The position numbers were made by a program, and so were the translations under genes. A DNA stretch of 64,000 bases from Lithodes maja (Eukaryota > Arthropoda > Malacostraca > Decapoda > Lithodidae): positions 124,001 through 188,000 of the forward strand of contig JBAKBP010001427.1 of assembly GCA_037953745.1 (NCBI GenBank). The letters are read 5' to 3'. A model generated the notes under the pieces. That model saw only the letters and a list, made by a program, of their open reading frames with translations. It was not told where the DNA came from and searched no databases. Of this stretch, positions 23,146 through 35,416 are shown one piece after another; positions within the stretch are counted from its first letter, which is position 1, and every line of letters begins with the position of its first letter.

Positions 23146-24604
23146 AGCTTTATTTTAAACTTAATAATCCTTCTAACACAAATAACTCTGTCAGTTAAAT
23201 TTCTAGTCCTTTCCTGTATTGGTAAATGACTTGTGTAATACCACAACGGTCCGGCCGACTGACCGTTCTACCCTTGTAGTTGTGTTTCCTGTCCTACCTT
23301 CCCACACTTCCGGTCCCACTCTTACCACCATTAAAGGCAGATTTTGATGTAGGTATATTTGTTTATTTACACAGTACGGTATGTATCGATGTATTTATCG
23401 ATTTCATTAAAACTGTTAGTTTCCTCCCTAGACCTGCATCAAGCTTAAACATACAGTATATACACTCCAGATATCTCCAAGGAGGGTCTTTGGAGTATTA
23501 ATATTAATTATTATATATTAATTTGTGTGTATTTTTCGGTAGAACAAAAGAATCCTCCATAACTGCAGGCTCGCTTTCGCTGGCTAGGAAAAATCGACAA
23601 TAAATGGCACTAAAGGTTTTAAATTCGCCAAACTTATGGGGCGAATGTTTAAAAAATTCAAAACGAATAGGACTCAAAGTGAGGGAGAAGGGGGTTCATA
23701 ACCCATGTATTCATAAAGATTCCCAGGACTATTCCTATAATTCGTCCAAATATAATACTAGTCGTGTATAGACCAATCTTAGTAAAGTTGATAGATTCAT
23801 GATGTTTTATAAGCATGTCGTAGCATCAGGTACCAACTAAGACCAGGCTTAGTGGTTTAGGGCAAATTAATGGAATAGTCCTGGGGATGTTTATGAATAC
23901 AGACCAATGTCCTTTAATATTATAATTTACAACCTCCTTCCCTTGTATAATTCTCCTACTTGACAAGATAGAGAATCGGGAGAGGGAAAGCTAAAGTGGT
24001 TCCTGACCCTGAGAATAGGAACTTTGAATGTTGTTTCTGTTCAGGCTCTGTCTCGTGTCGGCCACCCTTAGCAATGGGGTATGTGCCCGAGTATTATACA
24101 TACATACATACATACATATTTTCATATTTCCAAAATATCACGTTTGACATCCCATCTTCCTCAATAAAAACATTAATTAAGACTTCCATATGTTTTCTTA
24201 TATACGGTACATCACTCGATTAACATAATATGTGTTCCATGTTCTATTATTTTCACCTACATACATATTTTCTTGGCACAATCACCACTATTTTTGTGTC
24301 CTCCTTATTTATGTCCAGGTCCTATACTGCTCTTCGTATTTAATGTGATGCCCCAAATAATTACCCTGTTTGCTCCCCATCCTCCTCTTATAACGTTATT
24401 TCCCGTCCTTCCTCAACCCTAATTGGTCCGAGGGCTGAGTTTTTGGTCCTGTCCTGTTTTGCATCACTAGTTTGGAGATTTTAAGATGGTTTACGCCATT
24501 AGTTTGGTAATAATAAGACGGTTCACTCCATTCAGATTTCAATTTGTTTCTGATTGTCTTGAAGAGCCCCAAATATTTTGTGGCAGTTTCCGACAGCGCG
24601 GCCG
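23146..24604. other. Non-coding spacer
   Basis: I see no gene. A diverged fold-back relic lies at 23400-23700 (CAGGCTCGCTTTCGCTGGC). Repeat R1 copy 2 is listed separately. Confidence 0.5.
23974..24117 (+). repeat. Unclassified dispersed repeat R1, copy 2
   Basis: Matches 16671-16798 over CTGTTCAGGCTCTGTCTCG and CAATGGGGTATGTGCCCGAG. The tail is (CATA)n. Confidence 0.5.
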
Positions 24605-24648
24605 AGGTGTGTGTGTTTGTGTGTGTGTGTGGGGGGGGGGGGGGGATG
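24605..24648. repeat. (GT)n plus poly-G
   Basis: Short GT tract followed by about 15 G. Confidence 0.92.
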
Positions 24649-24825
24649 TCTGCCATCTTCGTTCGCCTTGTTTTCCATGTGTTGCTATAATTTGTTGGAA
24701 ATTAGGGTATATAATTGATGGGTGGATCTAGTTCTTGTAAATATTGGACAACACTAATATATGAAGTTAGCGCTGCAGTCATTTGTTATTTCATATATTT
24801 ATTTATTTGTATATATATACATATA

Positions 24826-25361
24826 GGGGAGGTGTGGTGGAGTGGTCTTGCCACTGGCCTGGTAATCCAAAGGTCCCGGGTTCAAATCCCGATGTATCAA
24901 TGGGAAGATATTATTGGGATGGAATTTGTGCTGTACCTGGTATCAGTGCATTACCACAAGCCCACCGAAACGTCAATAAAATACCCTCATTGTTCCCTGA
25001 TTAAATAGCACTGTATGAATATTCCCATATTCAAAATATGCTATAGGGGTGCAATGCCTGGTGAGTTATCTGCTCAACAGGTGGCGTTGTGTGGGTGTAA
25101 GTGTGAGAGTCCGAGTGTAGGGGGTGAGACAGTGAAGCACGGGAACGAGATGGCTTCAGAGATGGGGTCGTTTCGGGCCATGAGTGAGCACCGTGCTTCA
25201 TGTGAAGGCAAGATGGCAGATGCTCGTTGTACTCTACGTGCTTCACATGTCTCACTCCCTAGACTGGAACAAGACCTCACGGGCTTCACTGTTCATTGTA
25301 AAGCGGTGAATGTTAAGGCCCTCAGCCTATGCCCGAGAGGAAGTAAGTTGGAATATAGAAA

Positions 25362-25370
<9 letters not shown>
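24826..25370 (+). mobile_element. tRNA-Thr-like SINE, copy 2
   Basis: Plus-strand copy of the 6137-6657 element. The A box region reads TGGTGGAGTGG, the anticodon loop CTGGTAA and the B box GGTTCAAATCC. The body carries only one ACCCTCATTGTTCC arm and about 100 bp more internal sequence than copy 1. It ends in GAATATAGAAAAAAAAAAA and (TA)n to about 25395. TA-rich sequence also precedes the head in both copies, suggesting an AT-rich target preference. Confidence 0.8.
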
Positions 25371-25392
<22 letters not shown>

Positions 25393-25544
25393 TATTTGGC
25401 CAATCTGGATAATGTAATTATATCTCATTCACTTACTTATTGGATATCCCTCTCTCATATGCTACATTACTTAGTTAAAATATCAATCTTCACATTATTT
25501 GTTTCCTGTCAACTCCAAACAGTCCTCCCATGATTCAATATCAA

Positions 25545-25551
25545 CTCACTC

Positions 25552-25596
<45 letters not shown>
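25545..25596. repeat. (CT)n microsatellite
   Basis: CT run; a shorter one lies at 25720-25750. Confidence 0.93.
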
Positions 25597-25599
<3 letters not shown>

Positions 25600-25601
<2 letters not shown>

Positions 25602-26844
25602 CATGCTTGCGTGTGTGTCTATCCGATGTAATGCTTGTATTATGTTCATTATTTACATGTTTTGCCGATCCTACACAATATATATTCTTGTTTCATGTTA
25701 AAATGCTCACACTTCTCACATCTCTCTCTCTCTCTTTCTCTCTCTCTCTTGTATACGAGTCCTTCGTATTGAGTTTATCCCTCCCTCCTGACTAGCCAAT
25801 GTTTTTTTCTGTTAGTGGGACCCCTTGTAAAATCTACTCTGCTCTCACTCTCTCTCTCTTCTTTTGTTCTTCATGTTTAAAGTGTGTCTGAAATATATAT
25901 ATAAATATAAATATACATAAATATACATAAACATATAAAGATATATAAAGATATATAAATATCTATATATATTAAATATTTCTCTATTCTGTATGTAACA
26001 GTTAGAAAAATGAAAAATGAAACAATAATAAGCAACTACCGACTAACCTGAAAATGTTATCTCTCGAGAAATAAATGAGTTAATTGAAACAAACCTATAA
26101 CTATTAATAATTTATTATTTAGATAGTATCTATGAATAGAATTGAAGAACAATTATAATTGTTAATAAGGGTATAATTAATAATAAATGCTTAGTTTAAT
26201 TGAATTAATTGAAGCATTTGTGTATAAGATTGAAATTTTAATAGGTCTAACCTGGAAAGAACTGAAATAAGAAATAAGAGTAAATTGTAATGTGCTTCTC
26301 TTTTCGTATCCCAACTTGAATATCATACTGCCCTCTCTAACCCCCCCCCCCCTCCAACGTGCCCCCAACCCCCGCCCCCACATTCTCTCTCTTTCTTCCC
26401 TATATATCTCTTTCCCTCATTGATCATTCCTCGCCTGCCATTCATCTTCCACCCTCACATATATTAATTACTTTTCTCTTCCCCTCACACGTCCTAGCTA
26501 TCTCGGGGAAGGACAATTTTTGCAGTTTTTCATTGACAGCGAACAAGAAATATTGCGCCGGGAAGGAAGGAAGGAGGGAGTTCGTTCTTTCTTCCTCGTG
26601 AGTTATTAACATTATCGGCGTCCTACCTCGGGTCTTTCAGTCTTTGGCTTGACAAATGCTCGCTCTCCTCCTACACTGAAGCAACTTGGTTGAGCCCGAG
26701 AACTTTCAGTCTTCTACTGTAATTTTCACTTCTCAGCTTGTTCTTCCTCTGACCAATTACTCTTCTTTCCTTCTTTACTCCAGCCATCTGGTCTGGGTCT
26801 TCCGCCGAGTTGTTCTTTATGCTCCTACTCCCCCCCCCCCCTCC

Positions 26845-26894
<50 letters not shown>

Positions 26895-27311
26895 TTCATG
26901 AAATATACACTGCTCACTCTCTCATTTTCTGTCTTCTTGATGACTGAGCCAACTAAGCATTCACTGTTCAAAATTATCGAGATAAATTGTATTAATTACT
27001 AGTATTATCGTAAACAAGAATATGCTGGGATGCACAGTCAATGCGAGAAGTCATGTTAACTTCACAAAACTATTTCACATTGTCTCTCTTTTCAAAACGG
27101 AACAATTTATTACCTAAGTTTATCAAATGTATTCAGAGGTTGATACATTGACTCCCTTGAGAAATGTTATGTGCTAAATAGTCACAGAGAAATACTGTAG
27201 ATTACTTTTGCTTTTACAAAATCATTAATTTCGAAATATTACTTGTTGCATCATCATTACAATTTTTCACCAGAATAATGAGAAACACGTGACTAATAAA
27301 TCATGGAAATA
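25600..27311. other. AT- and CT-rich non-coding spacer
   Basis: I see no gene. Contents are CT-rich patches, ATATAA-rich sequence at 25890-25980, a poly-C run near 26341-26352, and CT and TA runs at 26840-26892. Confidence 0.55.
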
Positions 27312-27893
27312 ATATATATATACTGTACATACTGTATATGGCGTAACATAGTTATAATATATATACTGTACATACTGTATATGGCGTAACATAGTTATAA
27401 TATATATACTGTACATACTGTATAATATTATGGCGTAACATAGTTATAATATATATACTGTACATACTGTATATGGCGTAACATAGTTATAATATATATA
27501 CTGTACATACTGTATATGGTGTAACAGTTATAATATATATACTGTACATACTGTATATGGCGTAACATAGTTATAATATATATACTGTACATACTGTATA
27601 TGGCGTAACATAGTTATAATATATATACTGTACATACTGTATATGGCGTAACATAGTTATAATATATATATATATACTGTACATACTGTATATGGCGTAA
27701 TATAGTTATAATATATATACTGTACATACTGTATATGGCGTAACATAGTTATAATATATATATACTGTACATACTGTACAGTATATGGCGTAACATAGGT
27801 ATAATATATATACTGTACATACTGTATATGGCGTAACATAGTTATAATATATATATACTGTACATACTGTATATGGCGTAACATAGTTATAAT
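27312..27893. repeat. 43-bp AT-rich minisatellite, about 13 copies
   Basis: The unit carries ACTGTACATACTGTATATGG and CGTAACATAGTTATAATAT. The period is 43 bp (for example 27321, 27364, 27407), with small indels in the TA part. Each unit contains the short palindromes TGTACA and TATA. Confidence 0.96.
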
Positions 27894-28483
27894 TTTGTAG
27901 TGAAGGTAGGTTAGAACCAATACTTTCAAGAAAACGTCAAAACATATAATTAAAACATTTGTACTATAAACCGAATAGTCTTTACTCACCATCCATAACG
28001 AATACTGGGGTGAAGTGGAACGAAGATTACTTTTATAAACCTCGGAGTTCTGGATCTGCAAAAAGAAAAAGAATAATTATAATTGATTGATTTGATTGTT
28101 TAAATAAACCCACAAATGGGCTAAGATATTACAGTAATTGTTCGTCACATCAAAATTAAATAATTAACAGGAGAGGAAATATCACAAGGAAGTTGTATGA
28201 AGAGCATAATGATATACTTGATTCAATCAGTAGATACAGAACTTTGCACATTTTGCTACATCTTGAAGACTTAATTCAAGTTAGGGAGAACATTTGGGAG
28301 TCAGTGAGATTATTGTTGTACCGTTAATCCACCAACACCTACAGTAACCCCCCCCCCCCCCCCCCCAGAAGAATACAATCGAATTACAATTAAACTGTAA
28401 GATCGTTTATTTAGCCAAAATACATACATGGTGTAAATTAAACATTGTGATTATTTGCAACACAATATCAGAAATATCCGGCT
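27894..28483. other. Non-coding spacer
   Basis: AT-rich, with a poly-C run near 28350-28367. I see no gene. Confidence 0.55.
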
Positions 28484-28497
28484 GAACCTGTTGAGAA

Positions 28498-28664
28498 TAT
28501 GTATCTAATATGAGGTGGAAGGATGGAGTGAGGAACTACATGAATGAAGGCGGTGCTGGTTGGGGGGAGGGGCGTCGACTGACTGGGGACAGAGGTGCAT
28601 GGGGGCGGTTCGTTCGTGGCCACCCCTTCGGGGATCACGGCGTCAGGCAATAGATAGATAGATA
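28498..28664 (+). mobile_element. 167-bp retroposon with (TAGA)n tail and 14-bp target duplication
   Basis: The direct repeats GAACCTGTTGAGAA at 28484-28497 and 28665-28678 flank the unit exactly. The body is GC-rich (GTGGCCACCCCTTCGGGG, GATCACGGCGTCAGGC) and ends in (TAGA)n. The tail and duplication are diagnostic of LINE-driven retroposition. I see no A and B boxes, so it could be a 5'-truncated SINE or a LINE 3' end. Confidence 0.85.
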
Positions 28665-28805
28665 GAACCTGTTGAGAACAAAATGTTCTCTTAAAACTTA
28701 AAAGTCACTTGGTGATCACCAGAAGGTGGCTATATGCACACATACCCTACACCATCTGATTGAAAAGGCAAGCTACATAAACCCAATGGGTGAGCAAATC
28801 CAGGG

Positions 28806-29490
28806 AAAACCAACAGTATGTCCTCCAGTAGACCACTCTCCAAAACCAACAGTATGTCCTCCAGTAGACCACTCTCCAAAACCAACAGTATGTCCTCCAG
28901 TAGACCACTCTCCAAAACCAACAGTATGTCCTCCAGTAGACCCTCTCCAAAACCAACAGTATGTCCTCCAGTAGACCACTCTCTAAAACCAACAGTATGT
29001 CCTCCAGTAGACCACTCTCCAAAACCAACAGTATGTCCTCCAGTAGACCACTCTCCAAAACCAACAGTATGTCCTCCAGTAGACCACTCTCCAAAACCAA
29101 CAGTATGTCCTCCAGTAGACCACTCTCCAAAACCAACAGTATGTCCTCCAGTAGACCACTCTCCAAAACCAACAGTATGTCCTCCAGTAGACCACTCTCC
29201 AAAACCAACAGTATGTCCTCCAGTAGACCACTCTCCATCACCAACAGTATGTCCTCCAGTAGACCACTCTCCAAAACCAACAGTATGTCCTCCAGTAGAC
29301 CACTCTCCAACACCAACAGTATGTCCTCCAGTAGACCACTCTCCAACACCAACAGTATGTCCTCCAGTAGACCACTCTCCAAAAACCAACAGTATGTCCT
29401 CCAGTAGACCACTCTCCAAAACCAACAGTATGTCCTCCAGTAGACCACTCTCCAACACCAACAGTATGTCCTCCAGTAGACCACTCTCCA
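28806..29490. repeat. 36-bp satellite, about 19 copies, open in many frames
   Basis: The unit ACCAACAGTATGTCCTCCAG plus TAGACCACTCTCCAAA has a 36-bp period. Because 36 is a multiple of 3 and the unit has few stops, long ORFs appear on both strands, for example a 12-residue PTVCPPVDHSPK repeat on plus. One unit lacks a base near 28940 and another gains an A near 29380. No promoter, start context or flanking domain supports a gene. Confidence 0.95.
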
Positions 29491-30020
29491 AAAAGTAGCT
29501 ACATAATATTATATGTCATAATACGTCATGCCATAATAATAACATAAACCAACAGTATGTCCTCCAGTAGACCACTCTCCAAAACCAACAGTATGTCCTC
29601 CAGTAGACCACTCTCCAAAAAGCACCTACATAATATTATATGTCATAATACGTCATGCCATAATAATAACATAAACCAACAGTATGTCCTCCAGTAGACC
29701 ACTCTCCAAAACCAACAGTATGTCCTCCAGTAGACCACTCTCCAAAAAGTACCTACATAATATTATATGTCATAATACGTCATGCTATAATAATAACATA
29801 AACCAACATTATGTCCTCCAGTAGACCACTCTCCAAAACCAACAGTATGTCCTCCAGTAGACCACTCTCCAAAAAGTACCTACATAATATTATATGTCAT
29901 AATACATCATGCCATAATAATAACATAAACCAACAGTATGTCCTCCAGTAGACCACTCTCCAAAAAGTACCTACATAATATTATATGTCATAATACGTCA
30001 TGCCATAATAATAACATAAA
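29491..30020. repeat. Higher-order repeat, 127-bp unit
   Basis: Each block holds two of the 36-bp units plus a 55-bp AT-rich spacer containing ACATAATATTATATGTCATA. The spacer recurs at 29501, 29628, 29755 and 29882 (127 bp apart), then at 29973 (91 bp, one 36-bp unit fewer). Confidence 0.95.
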
Positions 30021-31680
30021 TCAACTAATAATAATAATACAAATAATATTAAATATAAACAAATAAATATAAATTAATGAACACATTTATATAATTAGAT
30101 ATATAAATAGAACATAATAATCATTTAATACGCTCCGTAACAGGAAGCCCAATATTTAAATGTACAAAAGCACCCGGACACCCAATTATATAATATATGC
30201 AGATTACTTAGAGAGATTGCATGCTGAAATCGGAGAGCTAATTTATATCTGCAATTCATTATGGCAACATTTTGTAAATAGTTACCTTTCAGCATAGGGG
30301 GATGCATTCTTTTATTTTATTATGACTATTATTAGACGATGTTCTGGAATTTGGGAAGAACCTTTAGGAATCTAAGTTGTTAAAACCAGCTTAATTATGC
30401 CACTGACTCCTGTACATCATTCCTAAGATGAACAAAAACCGTCTATTAATTAGCCAGAATAAACTGTTAAAAACGCGTCATAATCCTGAAGGGGTTAACA
30501 ACAAATTTGGTTACTAAGCGGGAGGTAGATTATTGAAGGTGACATAATTCTTATTAAATGTGTATTTAACATTATCTGGTCCGATGTCTTCGGAGTAATT
30601 ATGATATTTTGTTATACTAGGCTATATGGTTAAATTGCCATTTTCGAGTAATGCATTTTAGTTTCTCCCCTAAGCTAACGGAAACACTTGTCAGACTTCA
30701 CACTAGGAAAAACAAAAAACAAAAACAAAACAAAAATTATCCAGACCCCCATCAAGCTAAATTTGTAGCCTACATTTATCTATAAAACATGTCCTGTCTG
30801 AAGGCCGATTTCTTCAAAGTTACAGGCTCGCTATCGCTCGCCCAGAAACAAAATCTACACCTGAATGGCGTGGCGTATTGATAAACTAATAGGGTGAAAC
30901 CTCTTAAAATGTTCAAACTAATGGAACGAATCGGTGGAAGTCCAAAAAACAAACACCTCCCTCGGACCAAATAGGGTAAAGAATCCGACAGATCAGAGTT
31001 GTAAACAAGAAGTTGAGGAAAAAAAACAAACAAAAATTACAGGCAGGCTCATACGCGGGTTATATGTCGGCGTTTTTATTGGCGCGTGTCGATACTGGCT
31101 CTCACTCTCCAGGCTATTACGATTGATTCCGCGGCCAACTGTTGCGGGGTTTATGTACACCCGATAGAGAGGAGTGCCAATGGGGGCCGGGGTTACATGT
31201 ATTTAGGATATTTTGGGTTAAGGGGCGATAGGCGTATTTATTTGCTAATTTATGTATTTTTGTTTATCTGGTTGTTTCCTCCCTGGACCTCTATCAAGTT
31301 TAAGCCCCCTTCCCCCCCCCCACCCCCGCCCCGAAAAAAAAGGCCCTCCTCTTCAAGATAAATGCATACATTTTTCGATAAATAGAAACATGCCCAATTT
31401 AAGTTAAAATATTGATGTTGATAGGCCGGAATTGCCAAAACAAAATCCGTGTCACTTTGCCTTCAGTGTTTTATCTGTACTGTCCCTTCTTCCATTCTGT
31501 ATACGACTTGTTTGCGATTATTTTATCTGGTCTCTTTCTTTTTAACTTTCTCTAGAGATTTACTGCCTTTTGTTTCCTTTTGTATTCACTGGTTCTTCAC
31601 TTTATGTGTGTATATCTGTTATCTTCTCGACCCATTCATCTCAGTTTCTTGTTCATCTCTCTCTCTCTCTGTCATTGAAA
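30021..31680. other. Non-coding spacer with MITE and fold-back relics
   Basis: I see no gene. 30310-30498 is a degraded M1 MITE with ATTAGACGATG, ACCGTCTATTAATTAG and the right end CCTGAAGGGG before TTAA at 30495-30498. 30650-30960 and 31200-31400 are diverged fold-back relics (GGCTCGCTATCGCTCGCCC). Confidence 0.5.
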
Positions 31681-32095
31681 CAAATGAGAACTATAATTAA
31701 AAAGACACAAGAAGAAAGAGTGGATGAAGACAGAGCTAGACATCATAATACCAGCCGATCTATAAACTACTACAATAAAGTAGCATTTACGACCAAATAC
31801 ACCTATGGTAAACGTACAACGAGTAGGTGGGTAGACTCAGTACATGCAAGAATAAGGCTTGGCTATTGTTATCCATGGCAGCTGAATTGGCAGGTAGAAG
31901 AAGAGCACAGGCAATGTGGGGTTTGCAGAGCTCCCAACAAACACTCTCTCGAGCACTATATCTTGGAATGCCCAATGATTAGGGAATACAGGAATAATCA
32001 GTTAACCACAATTGAGGATCAAGCAATATACATGCTAAAGAATAACGTAATCAATAACATACTAAAAAAACACAAGAACTTTGCCCCCCCACAAT
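31681..32095 (+). pseudogene. C-terminal fragment of a non-LTR retrotransposon polyprotein
   Basis: The fragment reads from about MRTIIKKTQE to the stop after NFAPPQ. It contains ARIRLGYCYPWQL, then a C-x2-C...H-x4-H...C-type cluster in CGVCRAPNKHSLEHYILECP. This zinc-knuckle-like C-terminal segment follows the RT, often after an RNase H domain, in several LINE clades. The RT itself is absent. The upstream part of the open frame is unrelated sequence. It is a different family from F1-F5, and the clade is not assigned. Confidence 0.65.
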
Positions 32096-33350
32096 AATAT
32101 GTACTGTAAACATGAAACATGAACCTTATAAGTATGCACCCCTTGCCCTCCACACATCTCTTCTTTCTTACAAGGCCACACTTAAACCCTTTGTAACGCC
32201 CTCTATACGATTTCATATTTTCATTGATCATGTCACACTTATAATATCAGTCAGTATTTCTTTACTTATCACTGCTATTCTCATTTAATAGATTGACAAT
32301 GTACAGTATATACATATCCCTCTGAGCCTCTAACACAGCTTTTATTTAAATAATCTGTTAAGTGCCAATTCATATCCTTTTGCAAGCCAATATACATGAC
32401 CCTTGCATATGTAAGCAACATAATTGTCCTCAATATTCTTTGCTAATGGTTTGATCTACAATTAAGTACCTTCGGATATGCGGCATATCCATCCCGGAGG
32501 ACTACTTGTATCTTCCTTCTGAATATTGTTTTGCTACTAAACTTAATTGAATCTTGATCTTTGCACGTATACAGTTTCCTTCCCTACTTATTGATATGCT
32601 GTGTCAGGTACGATGAAGCGATACTGCCGATATCTGTAGACTTGCGTTCGAATTCAAACTTTCCCTTTTAAGATTTTTTTTTTTTTTTTTACTACCATAT
32701 TTATCTTCAGTCTATCGCTGGCCTTAAACAACTTATTTATATGTAGTATGTCCCACCCTCCCCAGCACACACACACACACACACACACCTCCCCTCTCAC
32801 ACTTTCCTCCTCCCTGTAGTACCTTACCTCCTCCTCCTCCCCCCCCCCCTACTCCTCCTCCTCTCCCACCCATTCCTCTACCTCCTACAAAACCCCTAAC
32901 CATACTGCTGTATTGTCCTCAATATTCTCGGCTAATGGCTTGATGTACAAGTACCTCCGGATATGCGGCACTGTCCCTCCCGGAGGACCACTTGCACCTT
33001 CCCTCCGAATATTATTTTATGGAAATAAAATAATTTGAATGTGAATCTGAATCTGTGTGGCTGTGTGTTTTGGGTGCTGGGGCAATGCCTTCTCTATACA
33101 TAATTATGTATAGAGAGGGCATTGGCTGGGGTCTGGTGACTGGGTCACGACGGGTAGGGTCCTCTAGGATGTTTAACTTAAGAAGGGACATACACACACA
33201 CACACCTCCCCTCTCACACTTTCCTCCTCCCTGGAGTACCTTACCTCCTCCTCCTCCCCCCCCCCCCTACTCCTCCTCCTCTCCCACCCATTCCTCTACC
33301 TCCTACAACCCCCTCCCTCTCTCCCATAACCACACACCCTACTAAATATT
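32096..33350. repeat. Duplicated LINE 3' UTR-like repeats and duplicated CT-rich block
   Basis: TTGTCCTCAATATTCT begins a repeated segment at about 32425-32545 and again at 32914-33056; both contain CGGATATGCGGCA and TCCCGGAGGAC. The second ends in TGAATGTGAATCTGAATCTG, like a simple LINE tail. Separately, a CA- and CT-rich block of about 120 bp at 32765-32890 recurs almost unchanged at 33191-33307. A 40-bp palindrome lies at 33084-33123. Confidence 0.7.
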
Positions 33351-33795
33351 ATATTACTATCGGCATGTAAACTTCTCCACTGGTCATATTGCGCTAACTA
33401 TCCCCTCAATAACCATTATTGTAAAAAGAATTTGAACCATGTAACTCATCTTTGTAAATATTTGTATTACTATAATTCCATCATAACTTCGGTAGTTGGT
33501 AATATTAGTCACATTATGTATGTGACTCTTGTATTCAGCTAACTATGACCTCAATAACCGTTGATGTAATGAAGAATGTGAAGTGTCCCTCATATGATTG
33601 TAATATATTTGTGGTACTATTATTGCATAATAATTAATGTAGTTCGAAATATTAGTCACATCTTGTATGTAATAATTGTATTCAGCTACCTATGATCTCA
33701 ATAACCATTGATGTAAGAAAACATGAATGGCCTCCTCATATGAGTGCACTAGTTTTGTAGTGCTATTATTTACCTGTCAATTAATAATTCAGTCA

Positions 33796-33829
<34 letters not shown>

Positions 33830-34461
33830 AGCACGTATATACAGCATATGTGGCAATCAAATGAGGAAACTATAATAACACCAGACGACGATACTGTTGT
33901 TACAGTAGAATAATGGCTCTTTGAGCAGTATGTATTGCCTTACCAGTGGTTGTCCCCTTATTATTATTATTATTATTTTATTATTATTATTGAAATACCA
34001 CAGGAACGAAAATTCCTGGGAGCGAAATTTCCACCCCCAACGAGATCCCTCTCTTTCTACCACCTCCCTCCACATGTTACACGTCTCGTTAATCACAGTC
34101 TTCTAATATACAAATCACATTTCCTTACCCCCTGACATTCTTGAAATACCCACTAAGTATATTCAATTAGATACCAACCATGCAGACTATGATACGTTCG
34201 TTGTGTATGGGTGCGAGGCGATCTCAAGACACCTTAGCTCCCAGTGCACAACGAACCGGATCATGATTATGTCCGCCTGTATTAAATTATGCATTATGCT
34301 GATTTATACCATTGCCTATTTTTGTAATAATTGTATTCAGCTAACTATGATCTCAATAATCATTGATGTAATGAAAATATGAATAGTCTCCTCATACGAT
34401 TGCACTAGTTCTGTAGTGCTATTATTTACAACCTGTCAATTAATAATTCAGTCACTACAAG

Positions 34462-34510
<49 letters not shown>

Positions 34511-34731
34511 GACCATGTGACAATTAAATGAGGAAACTATAATAACACATCTGAATAATGCCAACCTGACTTATAAACACAAATATGAATGTAACCAGAC
34601 GACGATGCTGTTGTTTCAGTGGAATAATGGCTCTTTGAGCAGTATGTATCGCCTTACTAGTGGTTGTCCCCTCACAGGATGGGGGGCGCTGCTCAATAAA
34701 CTCGCCCCTCGGGGCAAAATCAAATCAAATC
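33351..34731. repeat. Partly duplicated region with two long T tracts
   Basis: The segment at about 33667-33958 recurs at 34322-34674. Both contain TTGTATTCAGCTA, then CAATTAATAATTCAGTCAC, a long poly-T (33800-33828 and 34467-34507), AATGAGGAAACTATAATAAC, and GAATAATGGCTCTTTGAGC. An additional related unit starts near 33525. An ATT trinucleotide run lies at 33959-33989. I see no coding sequence. Confidence 0.75.
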
Positions 34732-35404
34732 CCTCTCCCTCTCTCTACTTACCACCACCACCGCTGCCCACTTCCCCTAATTCTTTTATGTTCCCAAACA
34801 ACTGGTCTATTGAATGTTCATTACGGTTCATCATCTGTTCACCGCTGTTGCCCCTCACGTTCGGGGGCCCCTTTCTGTTCTTCTTGAGAGAGAGAGAGAG
34901 TTACACAGATACCCAGACGACACAGACCTTGCGGTCCCAACTAGGTGGTCCGGCCATAATACTACTAGACAGGGACAGTTTATAGTGGAAGAACAGGACA
35001 GTACAATAGAAGGCTCTCTCCCCACCCTCCGCACCCTCCGGCTATTGACCCGTACCGGAAGATAGGATGAAGTGTAACCTTTTGGGTCAGGAAATGCCCA
35101 CAAAGAAAGTTTTTATATAGTATAGATAGAAATTAGTTTGAAAGGGAAATTACACACGCCTACTGATTAATTCATATCAATCCAATCTTTATCAGATGAT
35201 CGTCCAATCTTTTCTTAAACGTATCAATTGAATTACTGTCGACCACCTCCCTTGGTAAACTATTCCACTCTTTAACCACATTGTATGTGAAGAAATGTTG
35301 TGTCATATCTAAGGATGCCTTTTTTCTAATTAATGGCATTCCATTACCTCGGGTTGCAGCACTGTTATTAATCGTGAACAGTGCACTGATATCTACTGCA
35401 CTGA
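34732..35404 (-). mobile_element. F5 retrotransposon 3' part and adjoining block, copy 1
   Basis: This block is repeated almost unchanged at 56036-56707. At its right it encodes the F5 C-terminal tail on the minus strand. Its left part is non-coding, with a (GA)n tract near 34889 and TACCCAGACGACACAGACC, and may be F5 3' UTR or another element. Both copies end on the right at a (GA)n tract that joins the 3' tail of a minus-strand F2. Confidence 0.75.
35172..35404 (-). pseudogene. F5 ORF2 C-terminal fragment
   Basis: The minus-strand product contains ALFTINNSAATRGN, then EWNSLPREVVDSNSIDTFKK and DDHLIKIGLI before a natural stop. The pattern W-N-S/G-L-P followed by an FK-containing helix is the usual C-terminus of CR1/Jockey-type ORF2 proteins. 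The family resembles F2 in layout but differs in sequence. The RT is missing. The copy starts at a CT/GA tract. Confidence 0.72.
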
Positions 35405-35416
35405 GAGAGAGAGAGA

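Noticed and set aside
28730..29498. Several ORFs of 80-250 residues on both strands
   Set aside because: They are translations of the 36-bp tandem repeat in different frames.
28806..30020. CRISPR-like appearance (regular repeats of 36 bp)
   Set aside because: There are no variable spacers between units, the unit is contiguous with itself, and no cas gene is present. The sequence is eukaryotic repeat DNA.
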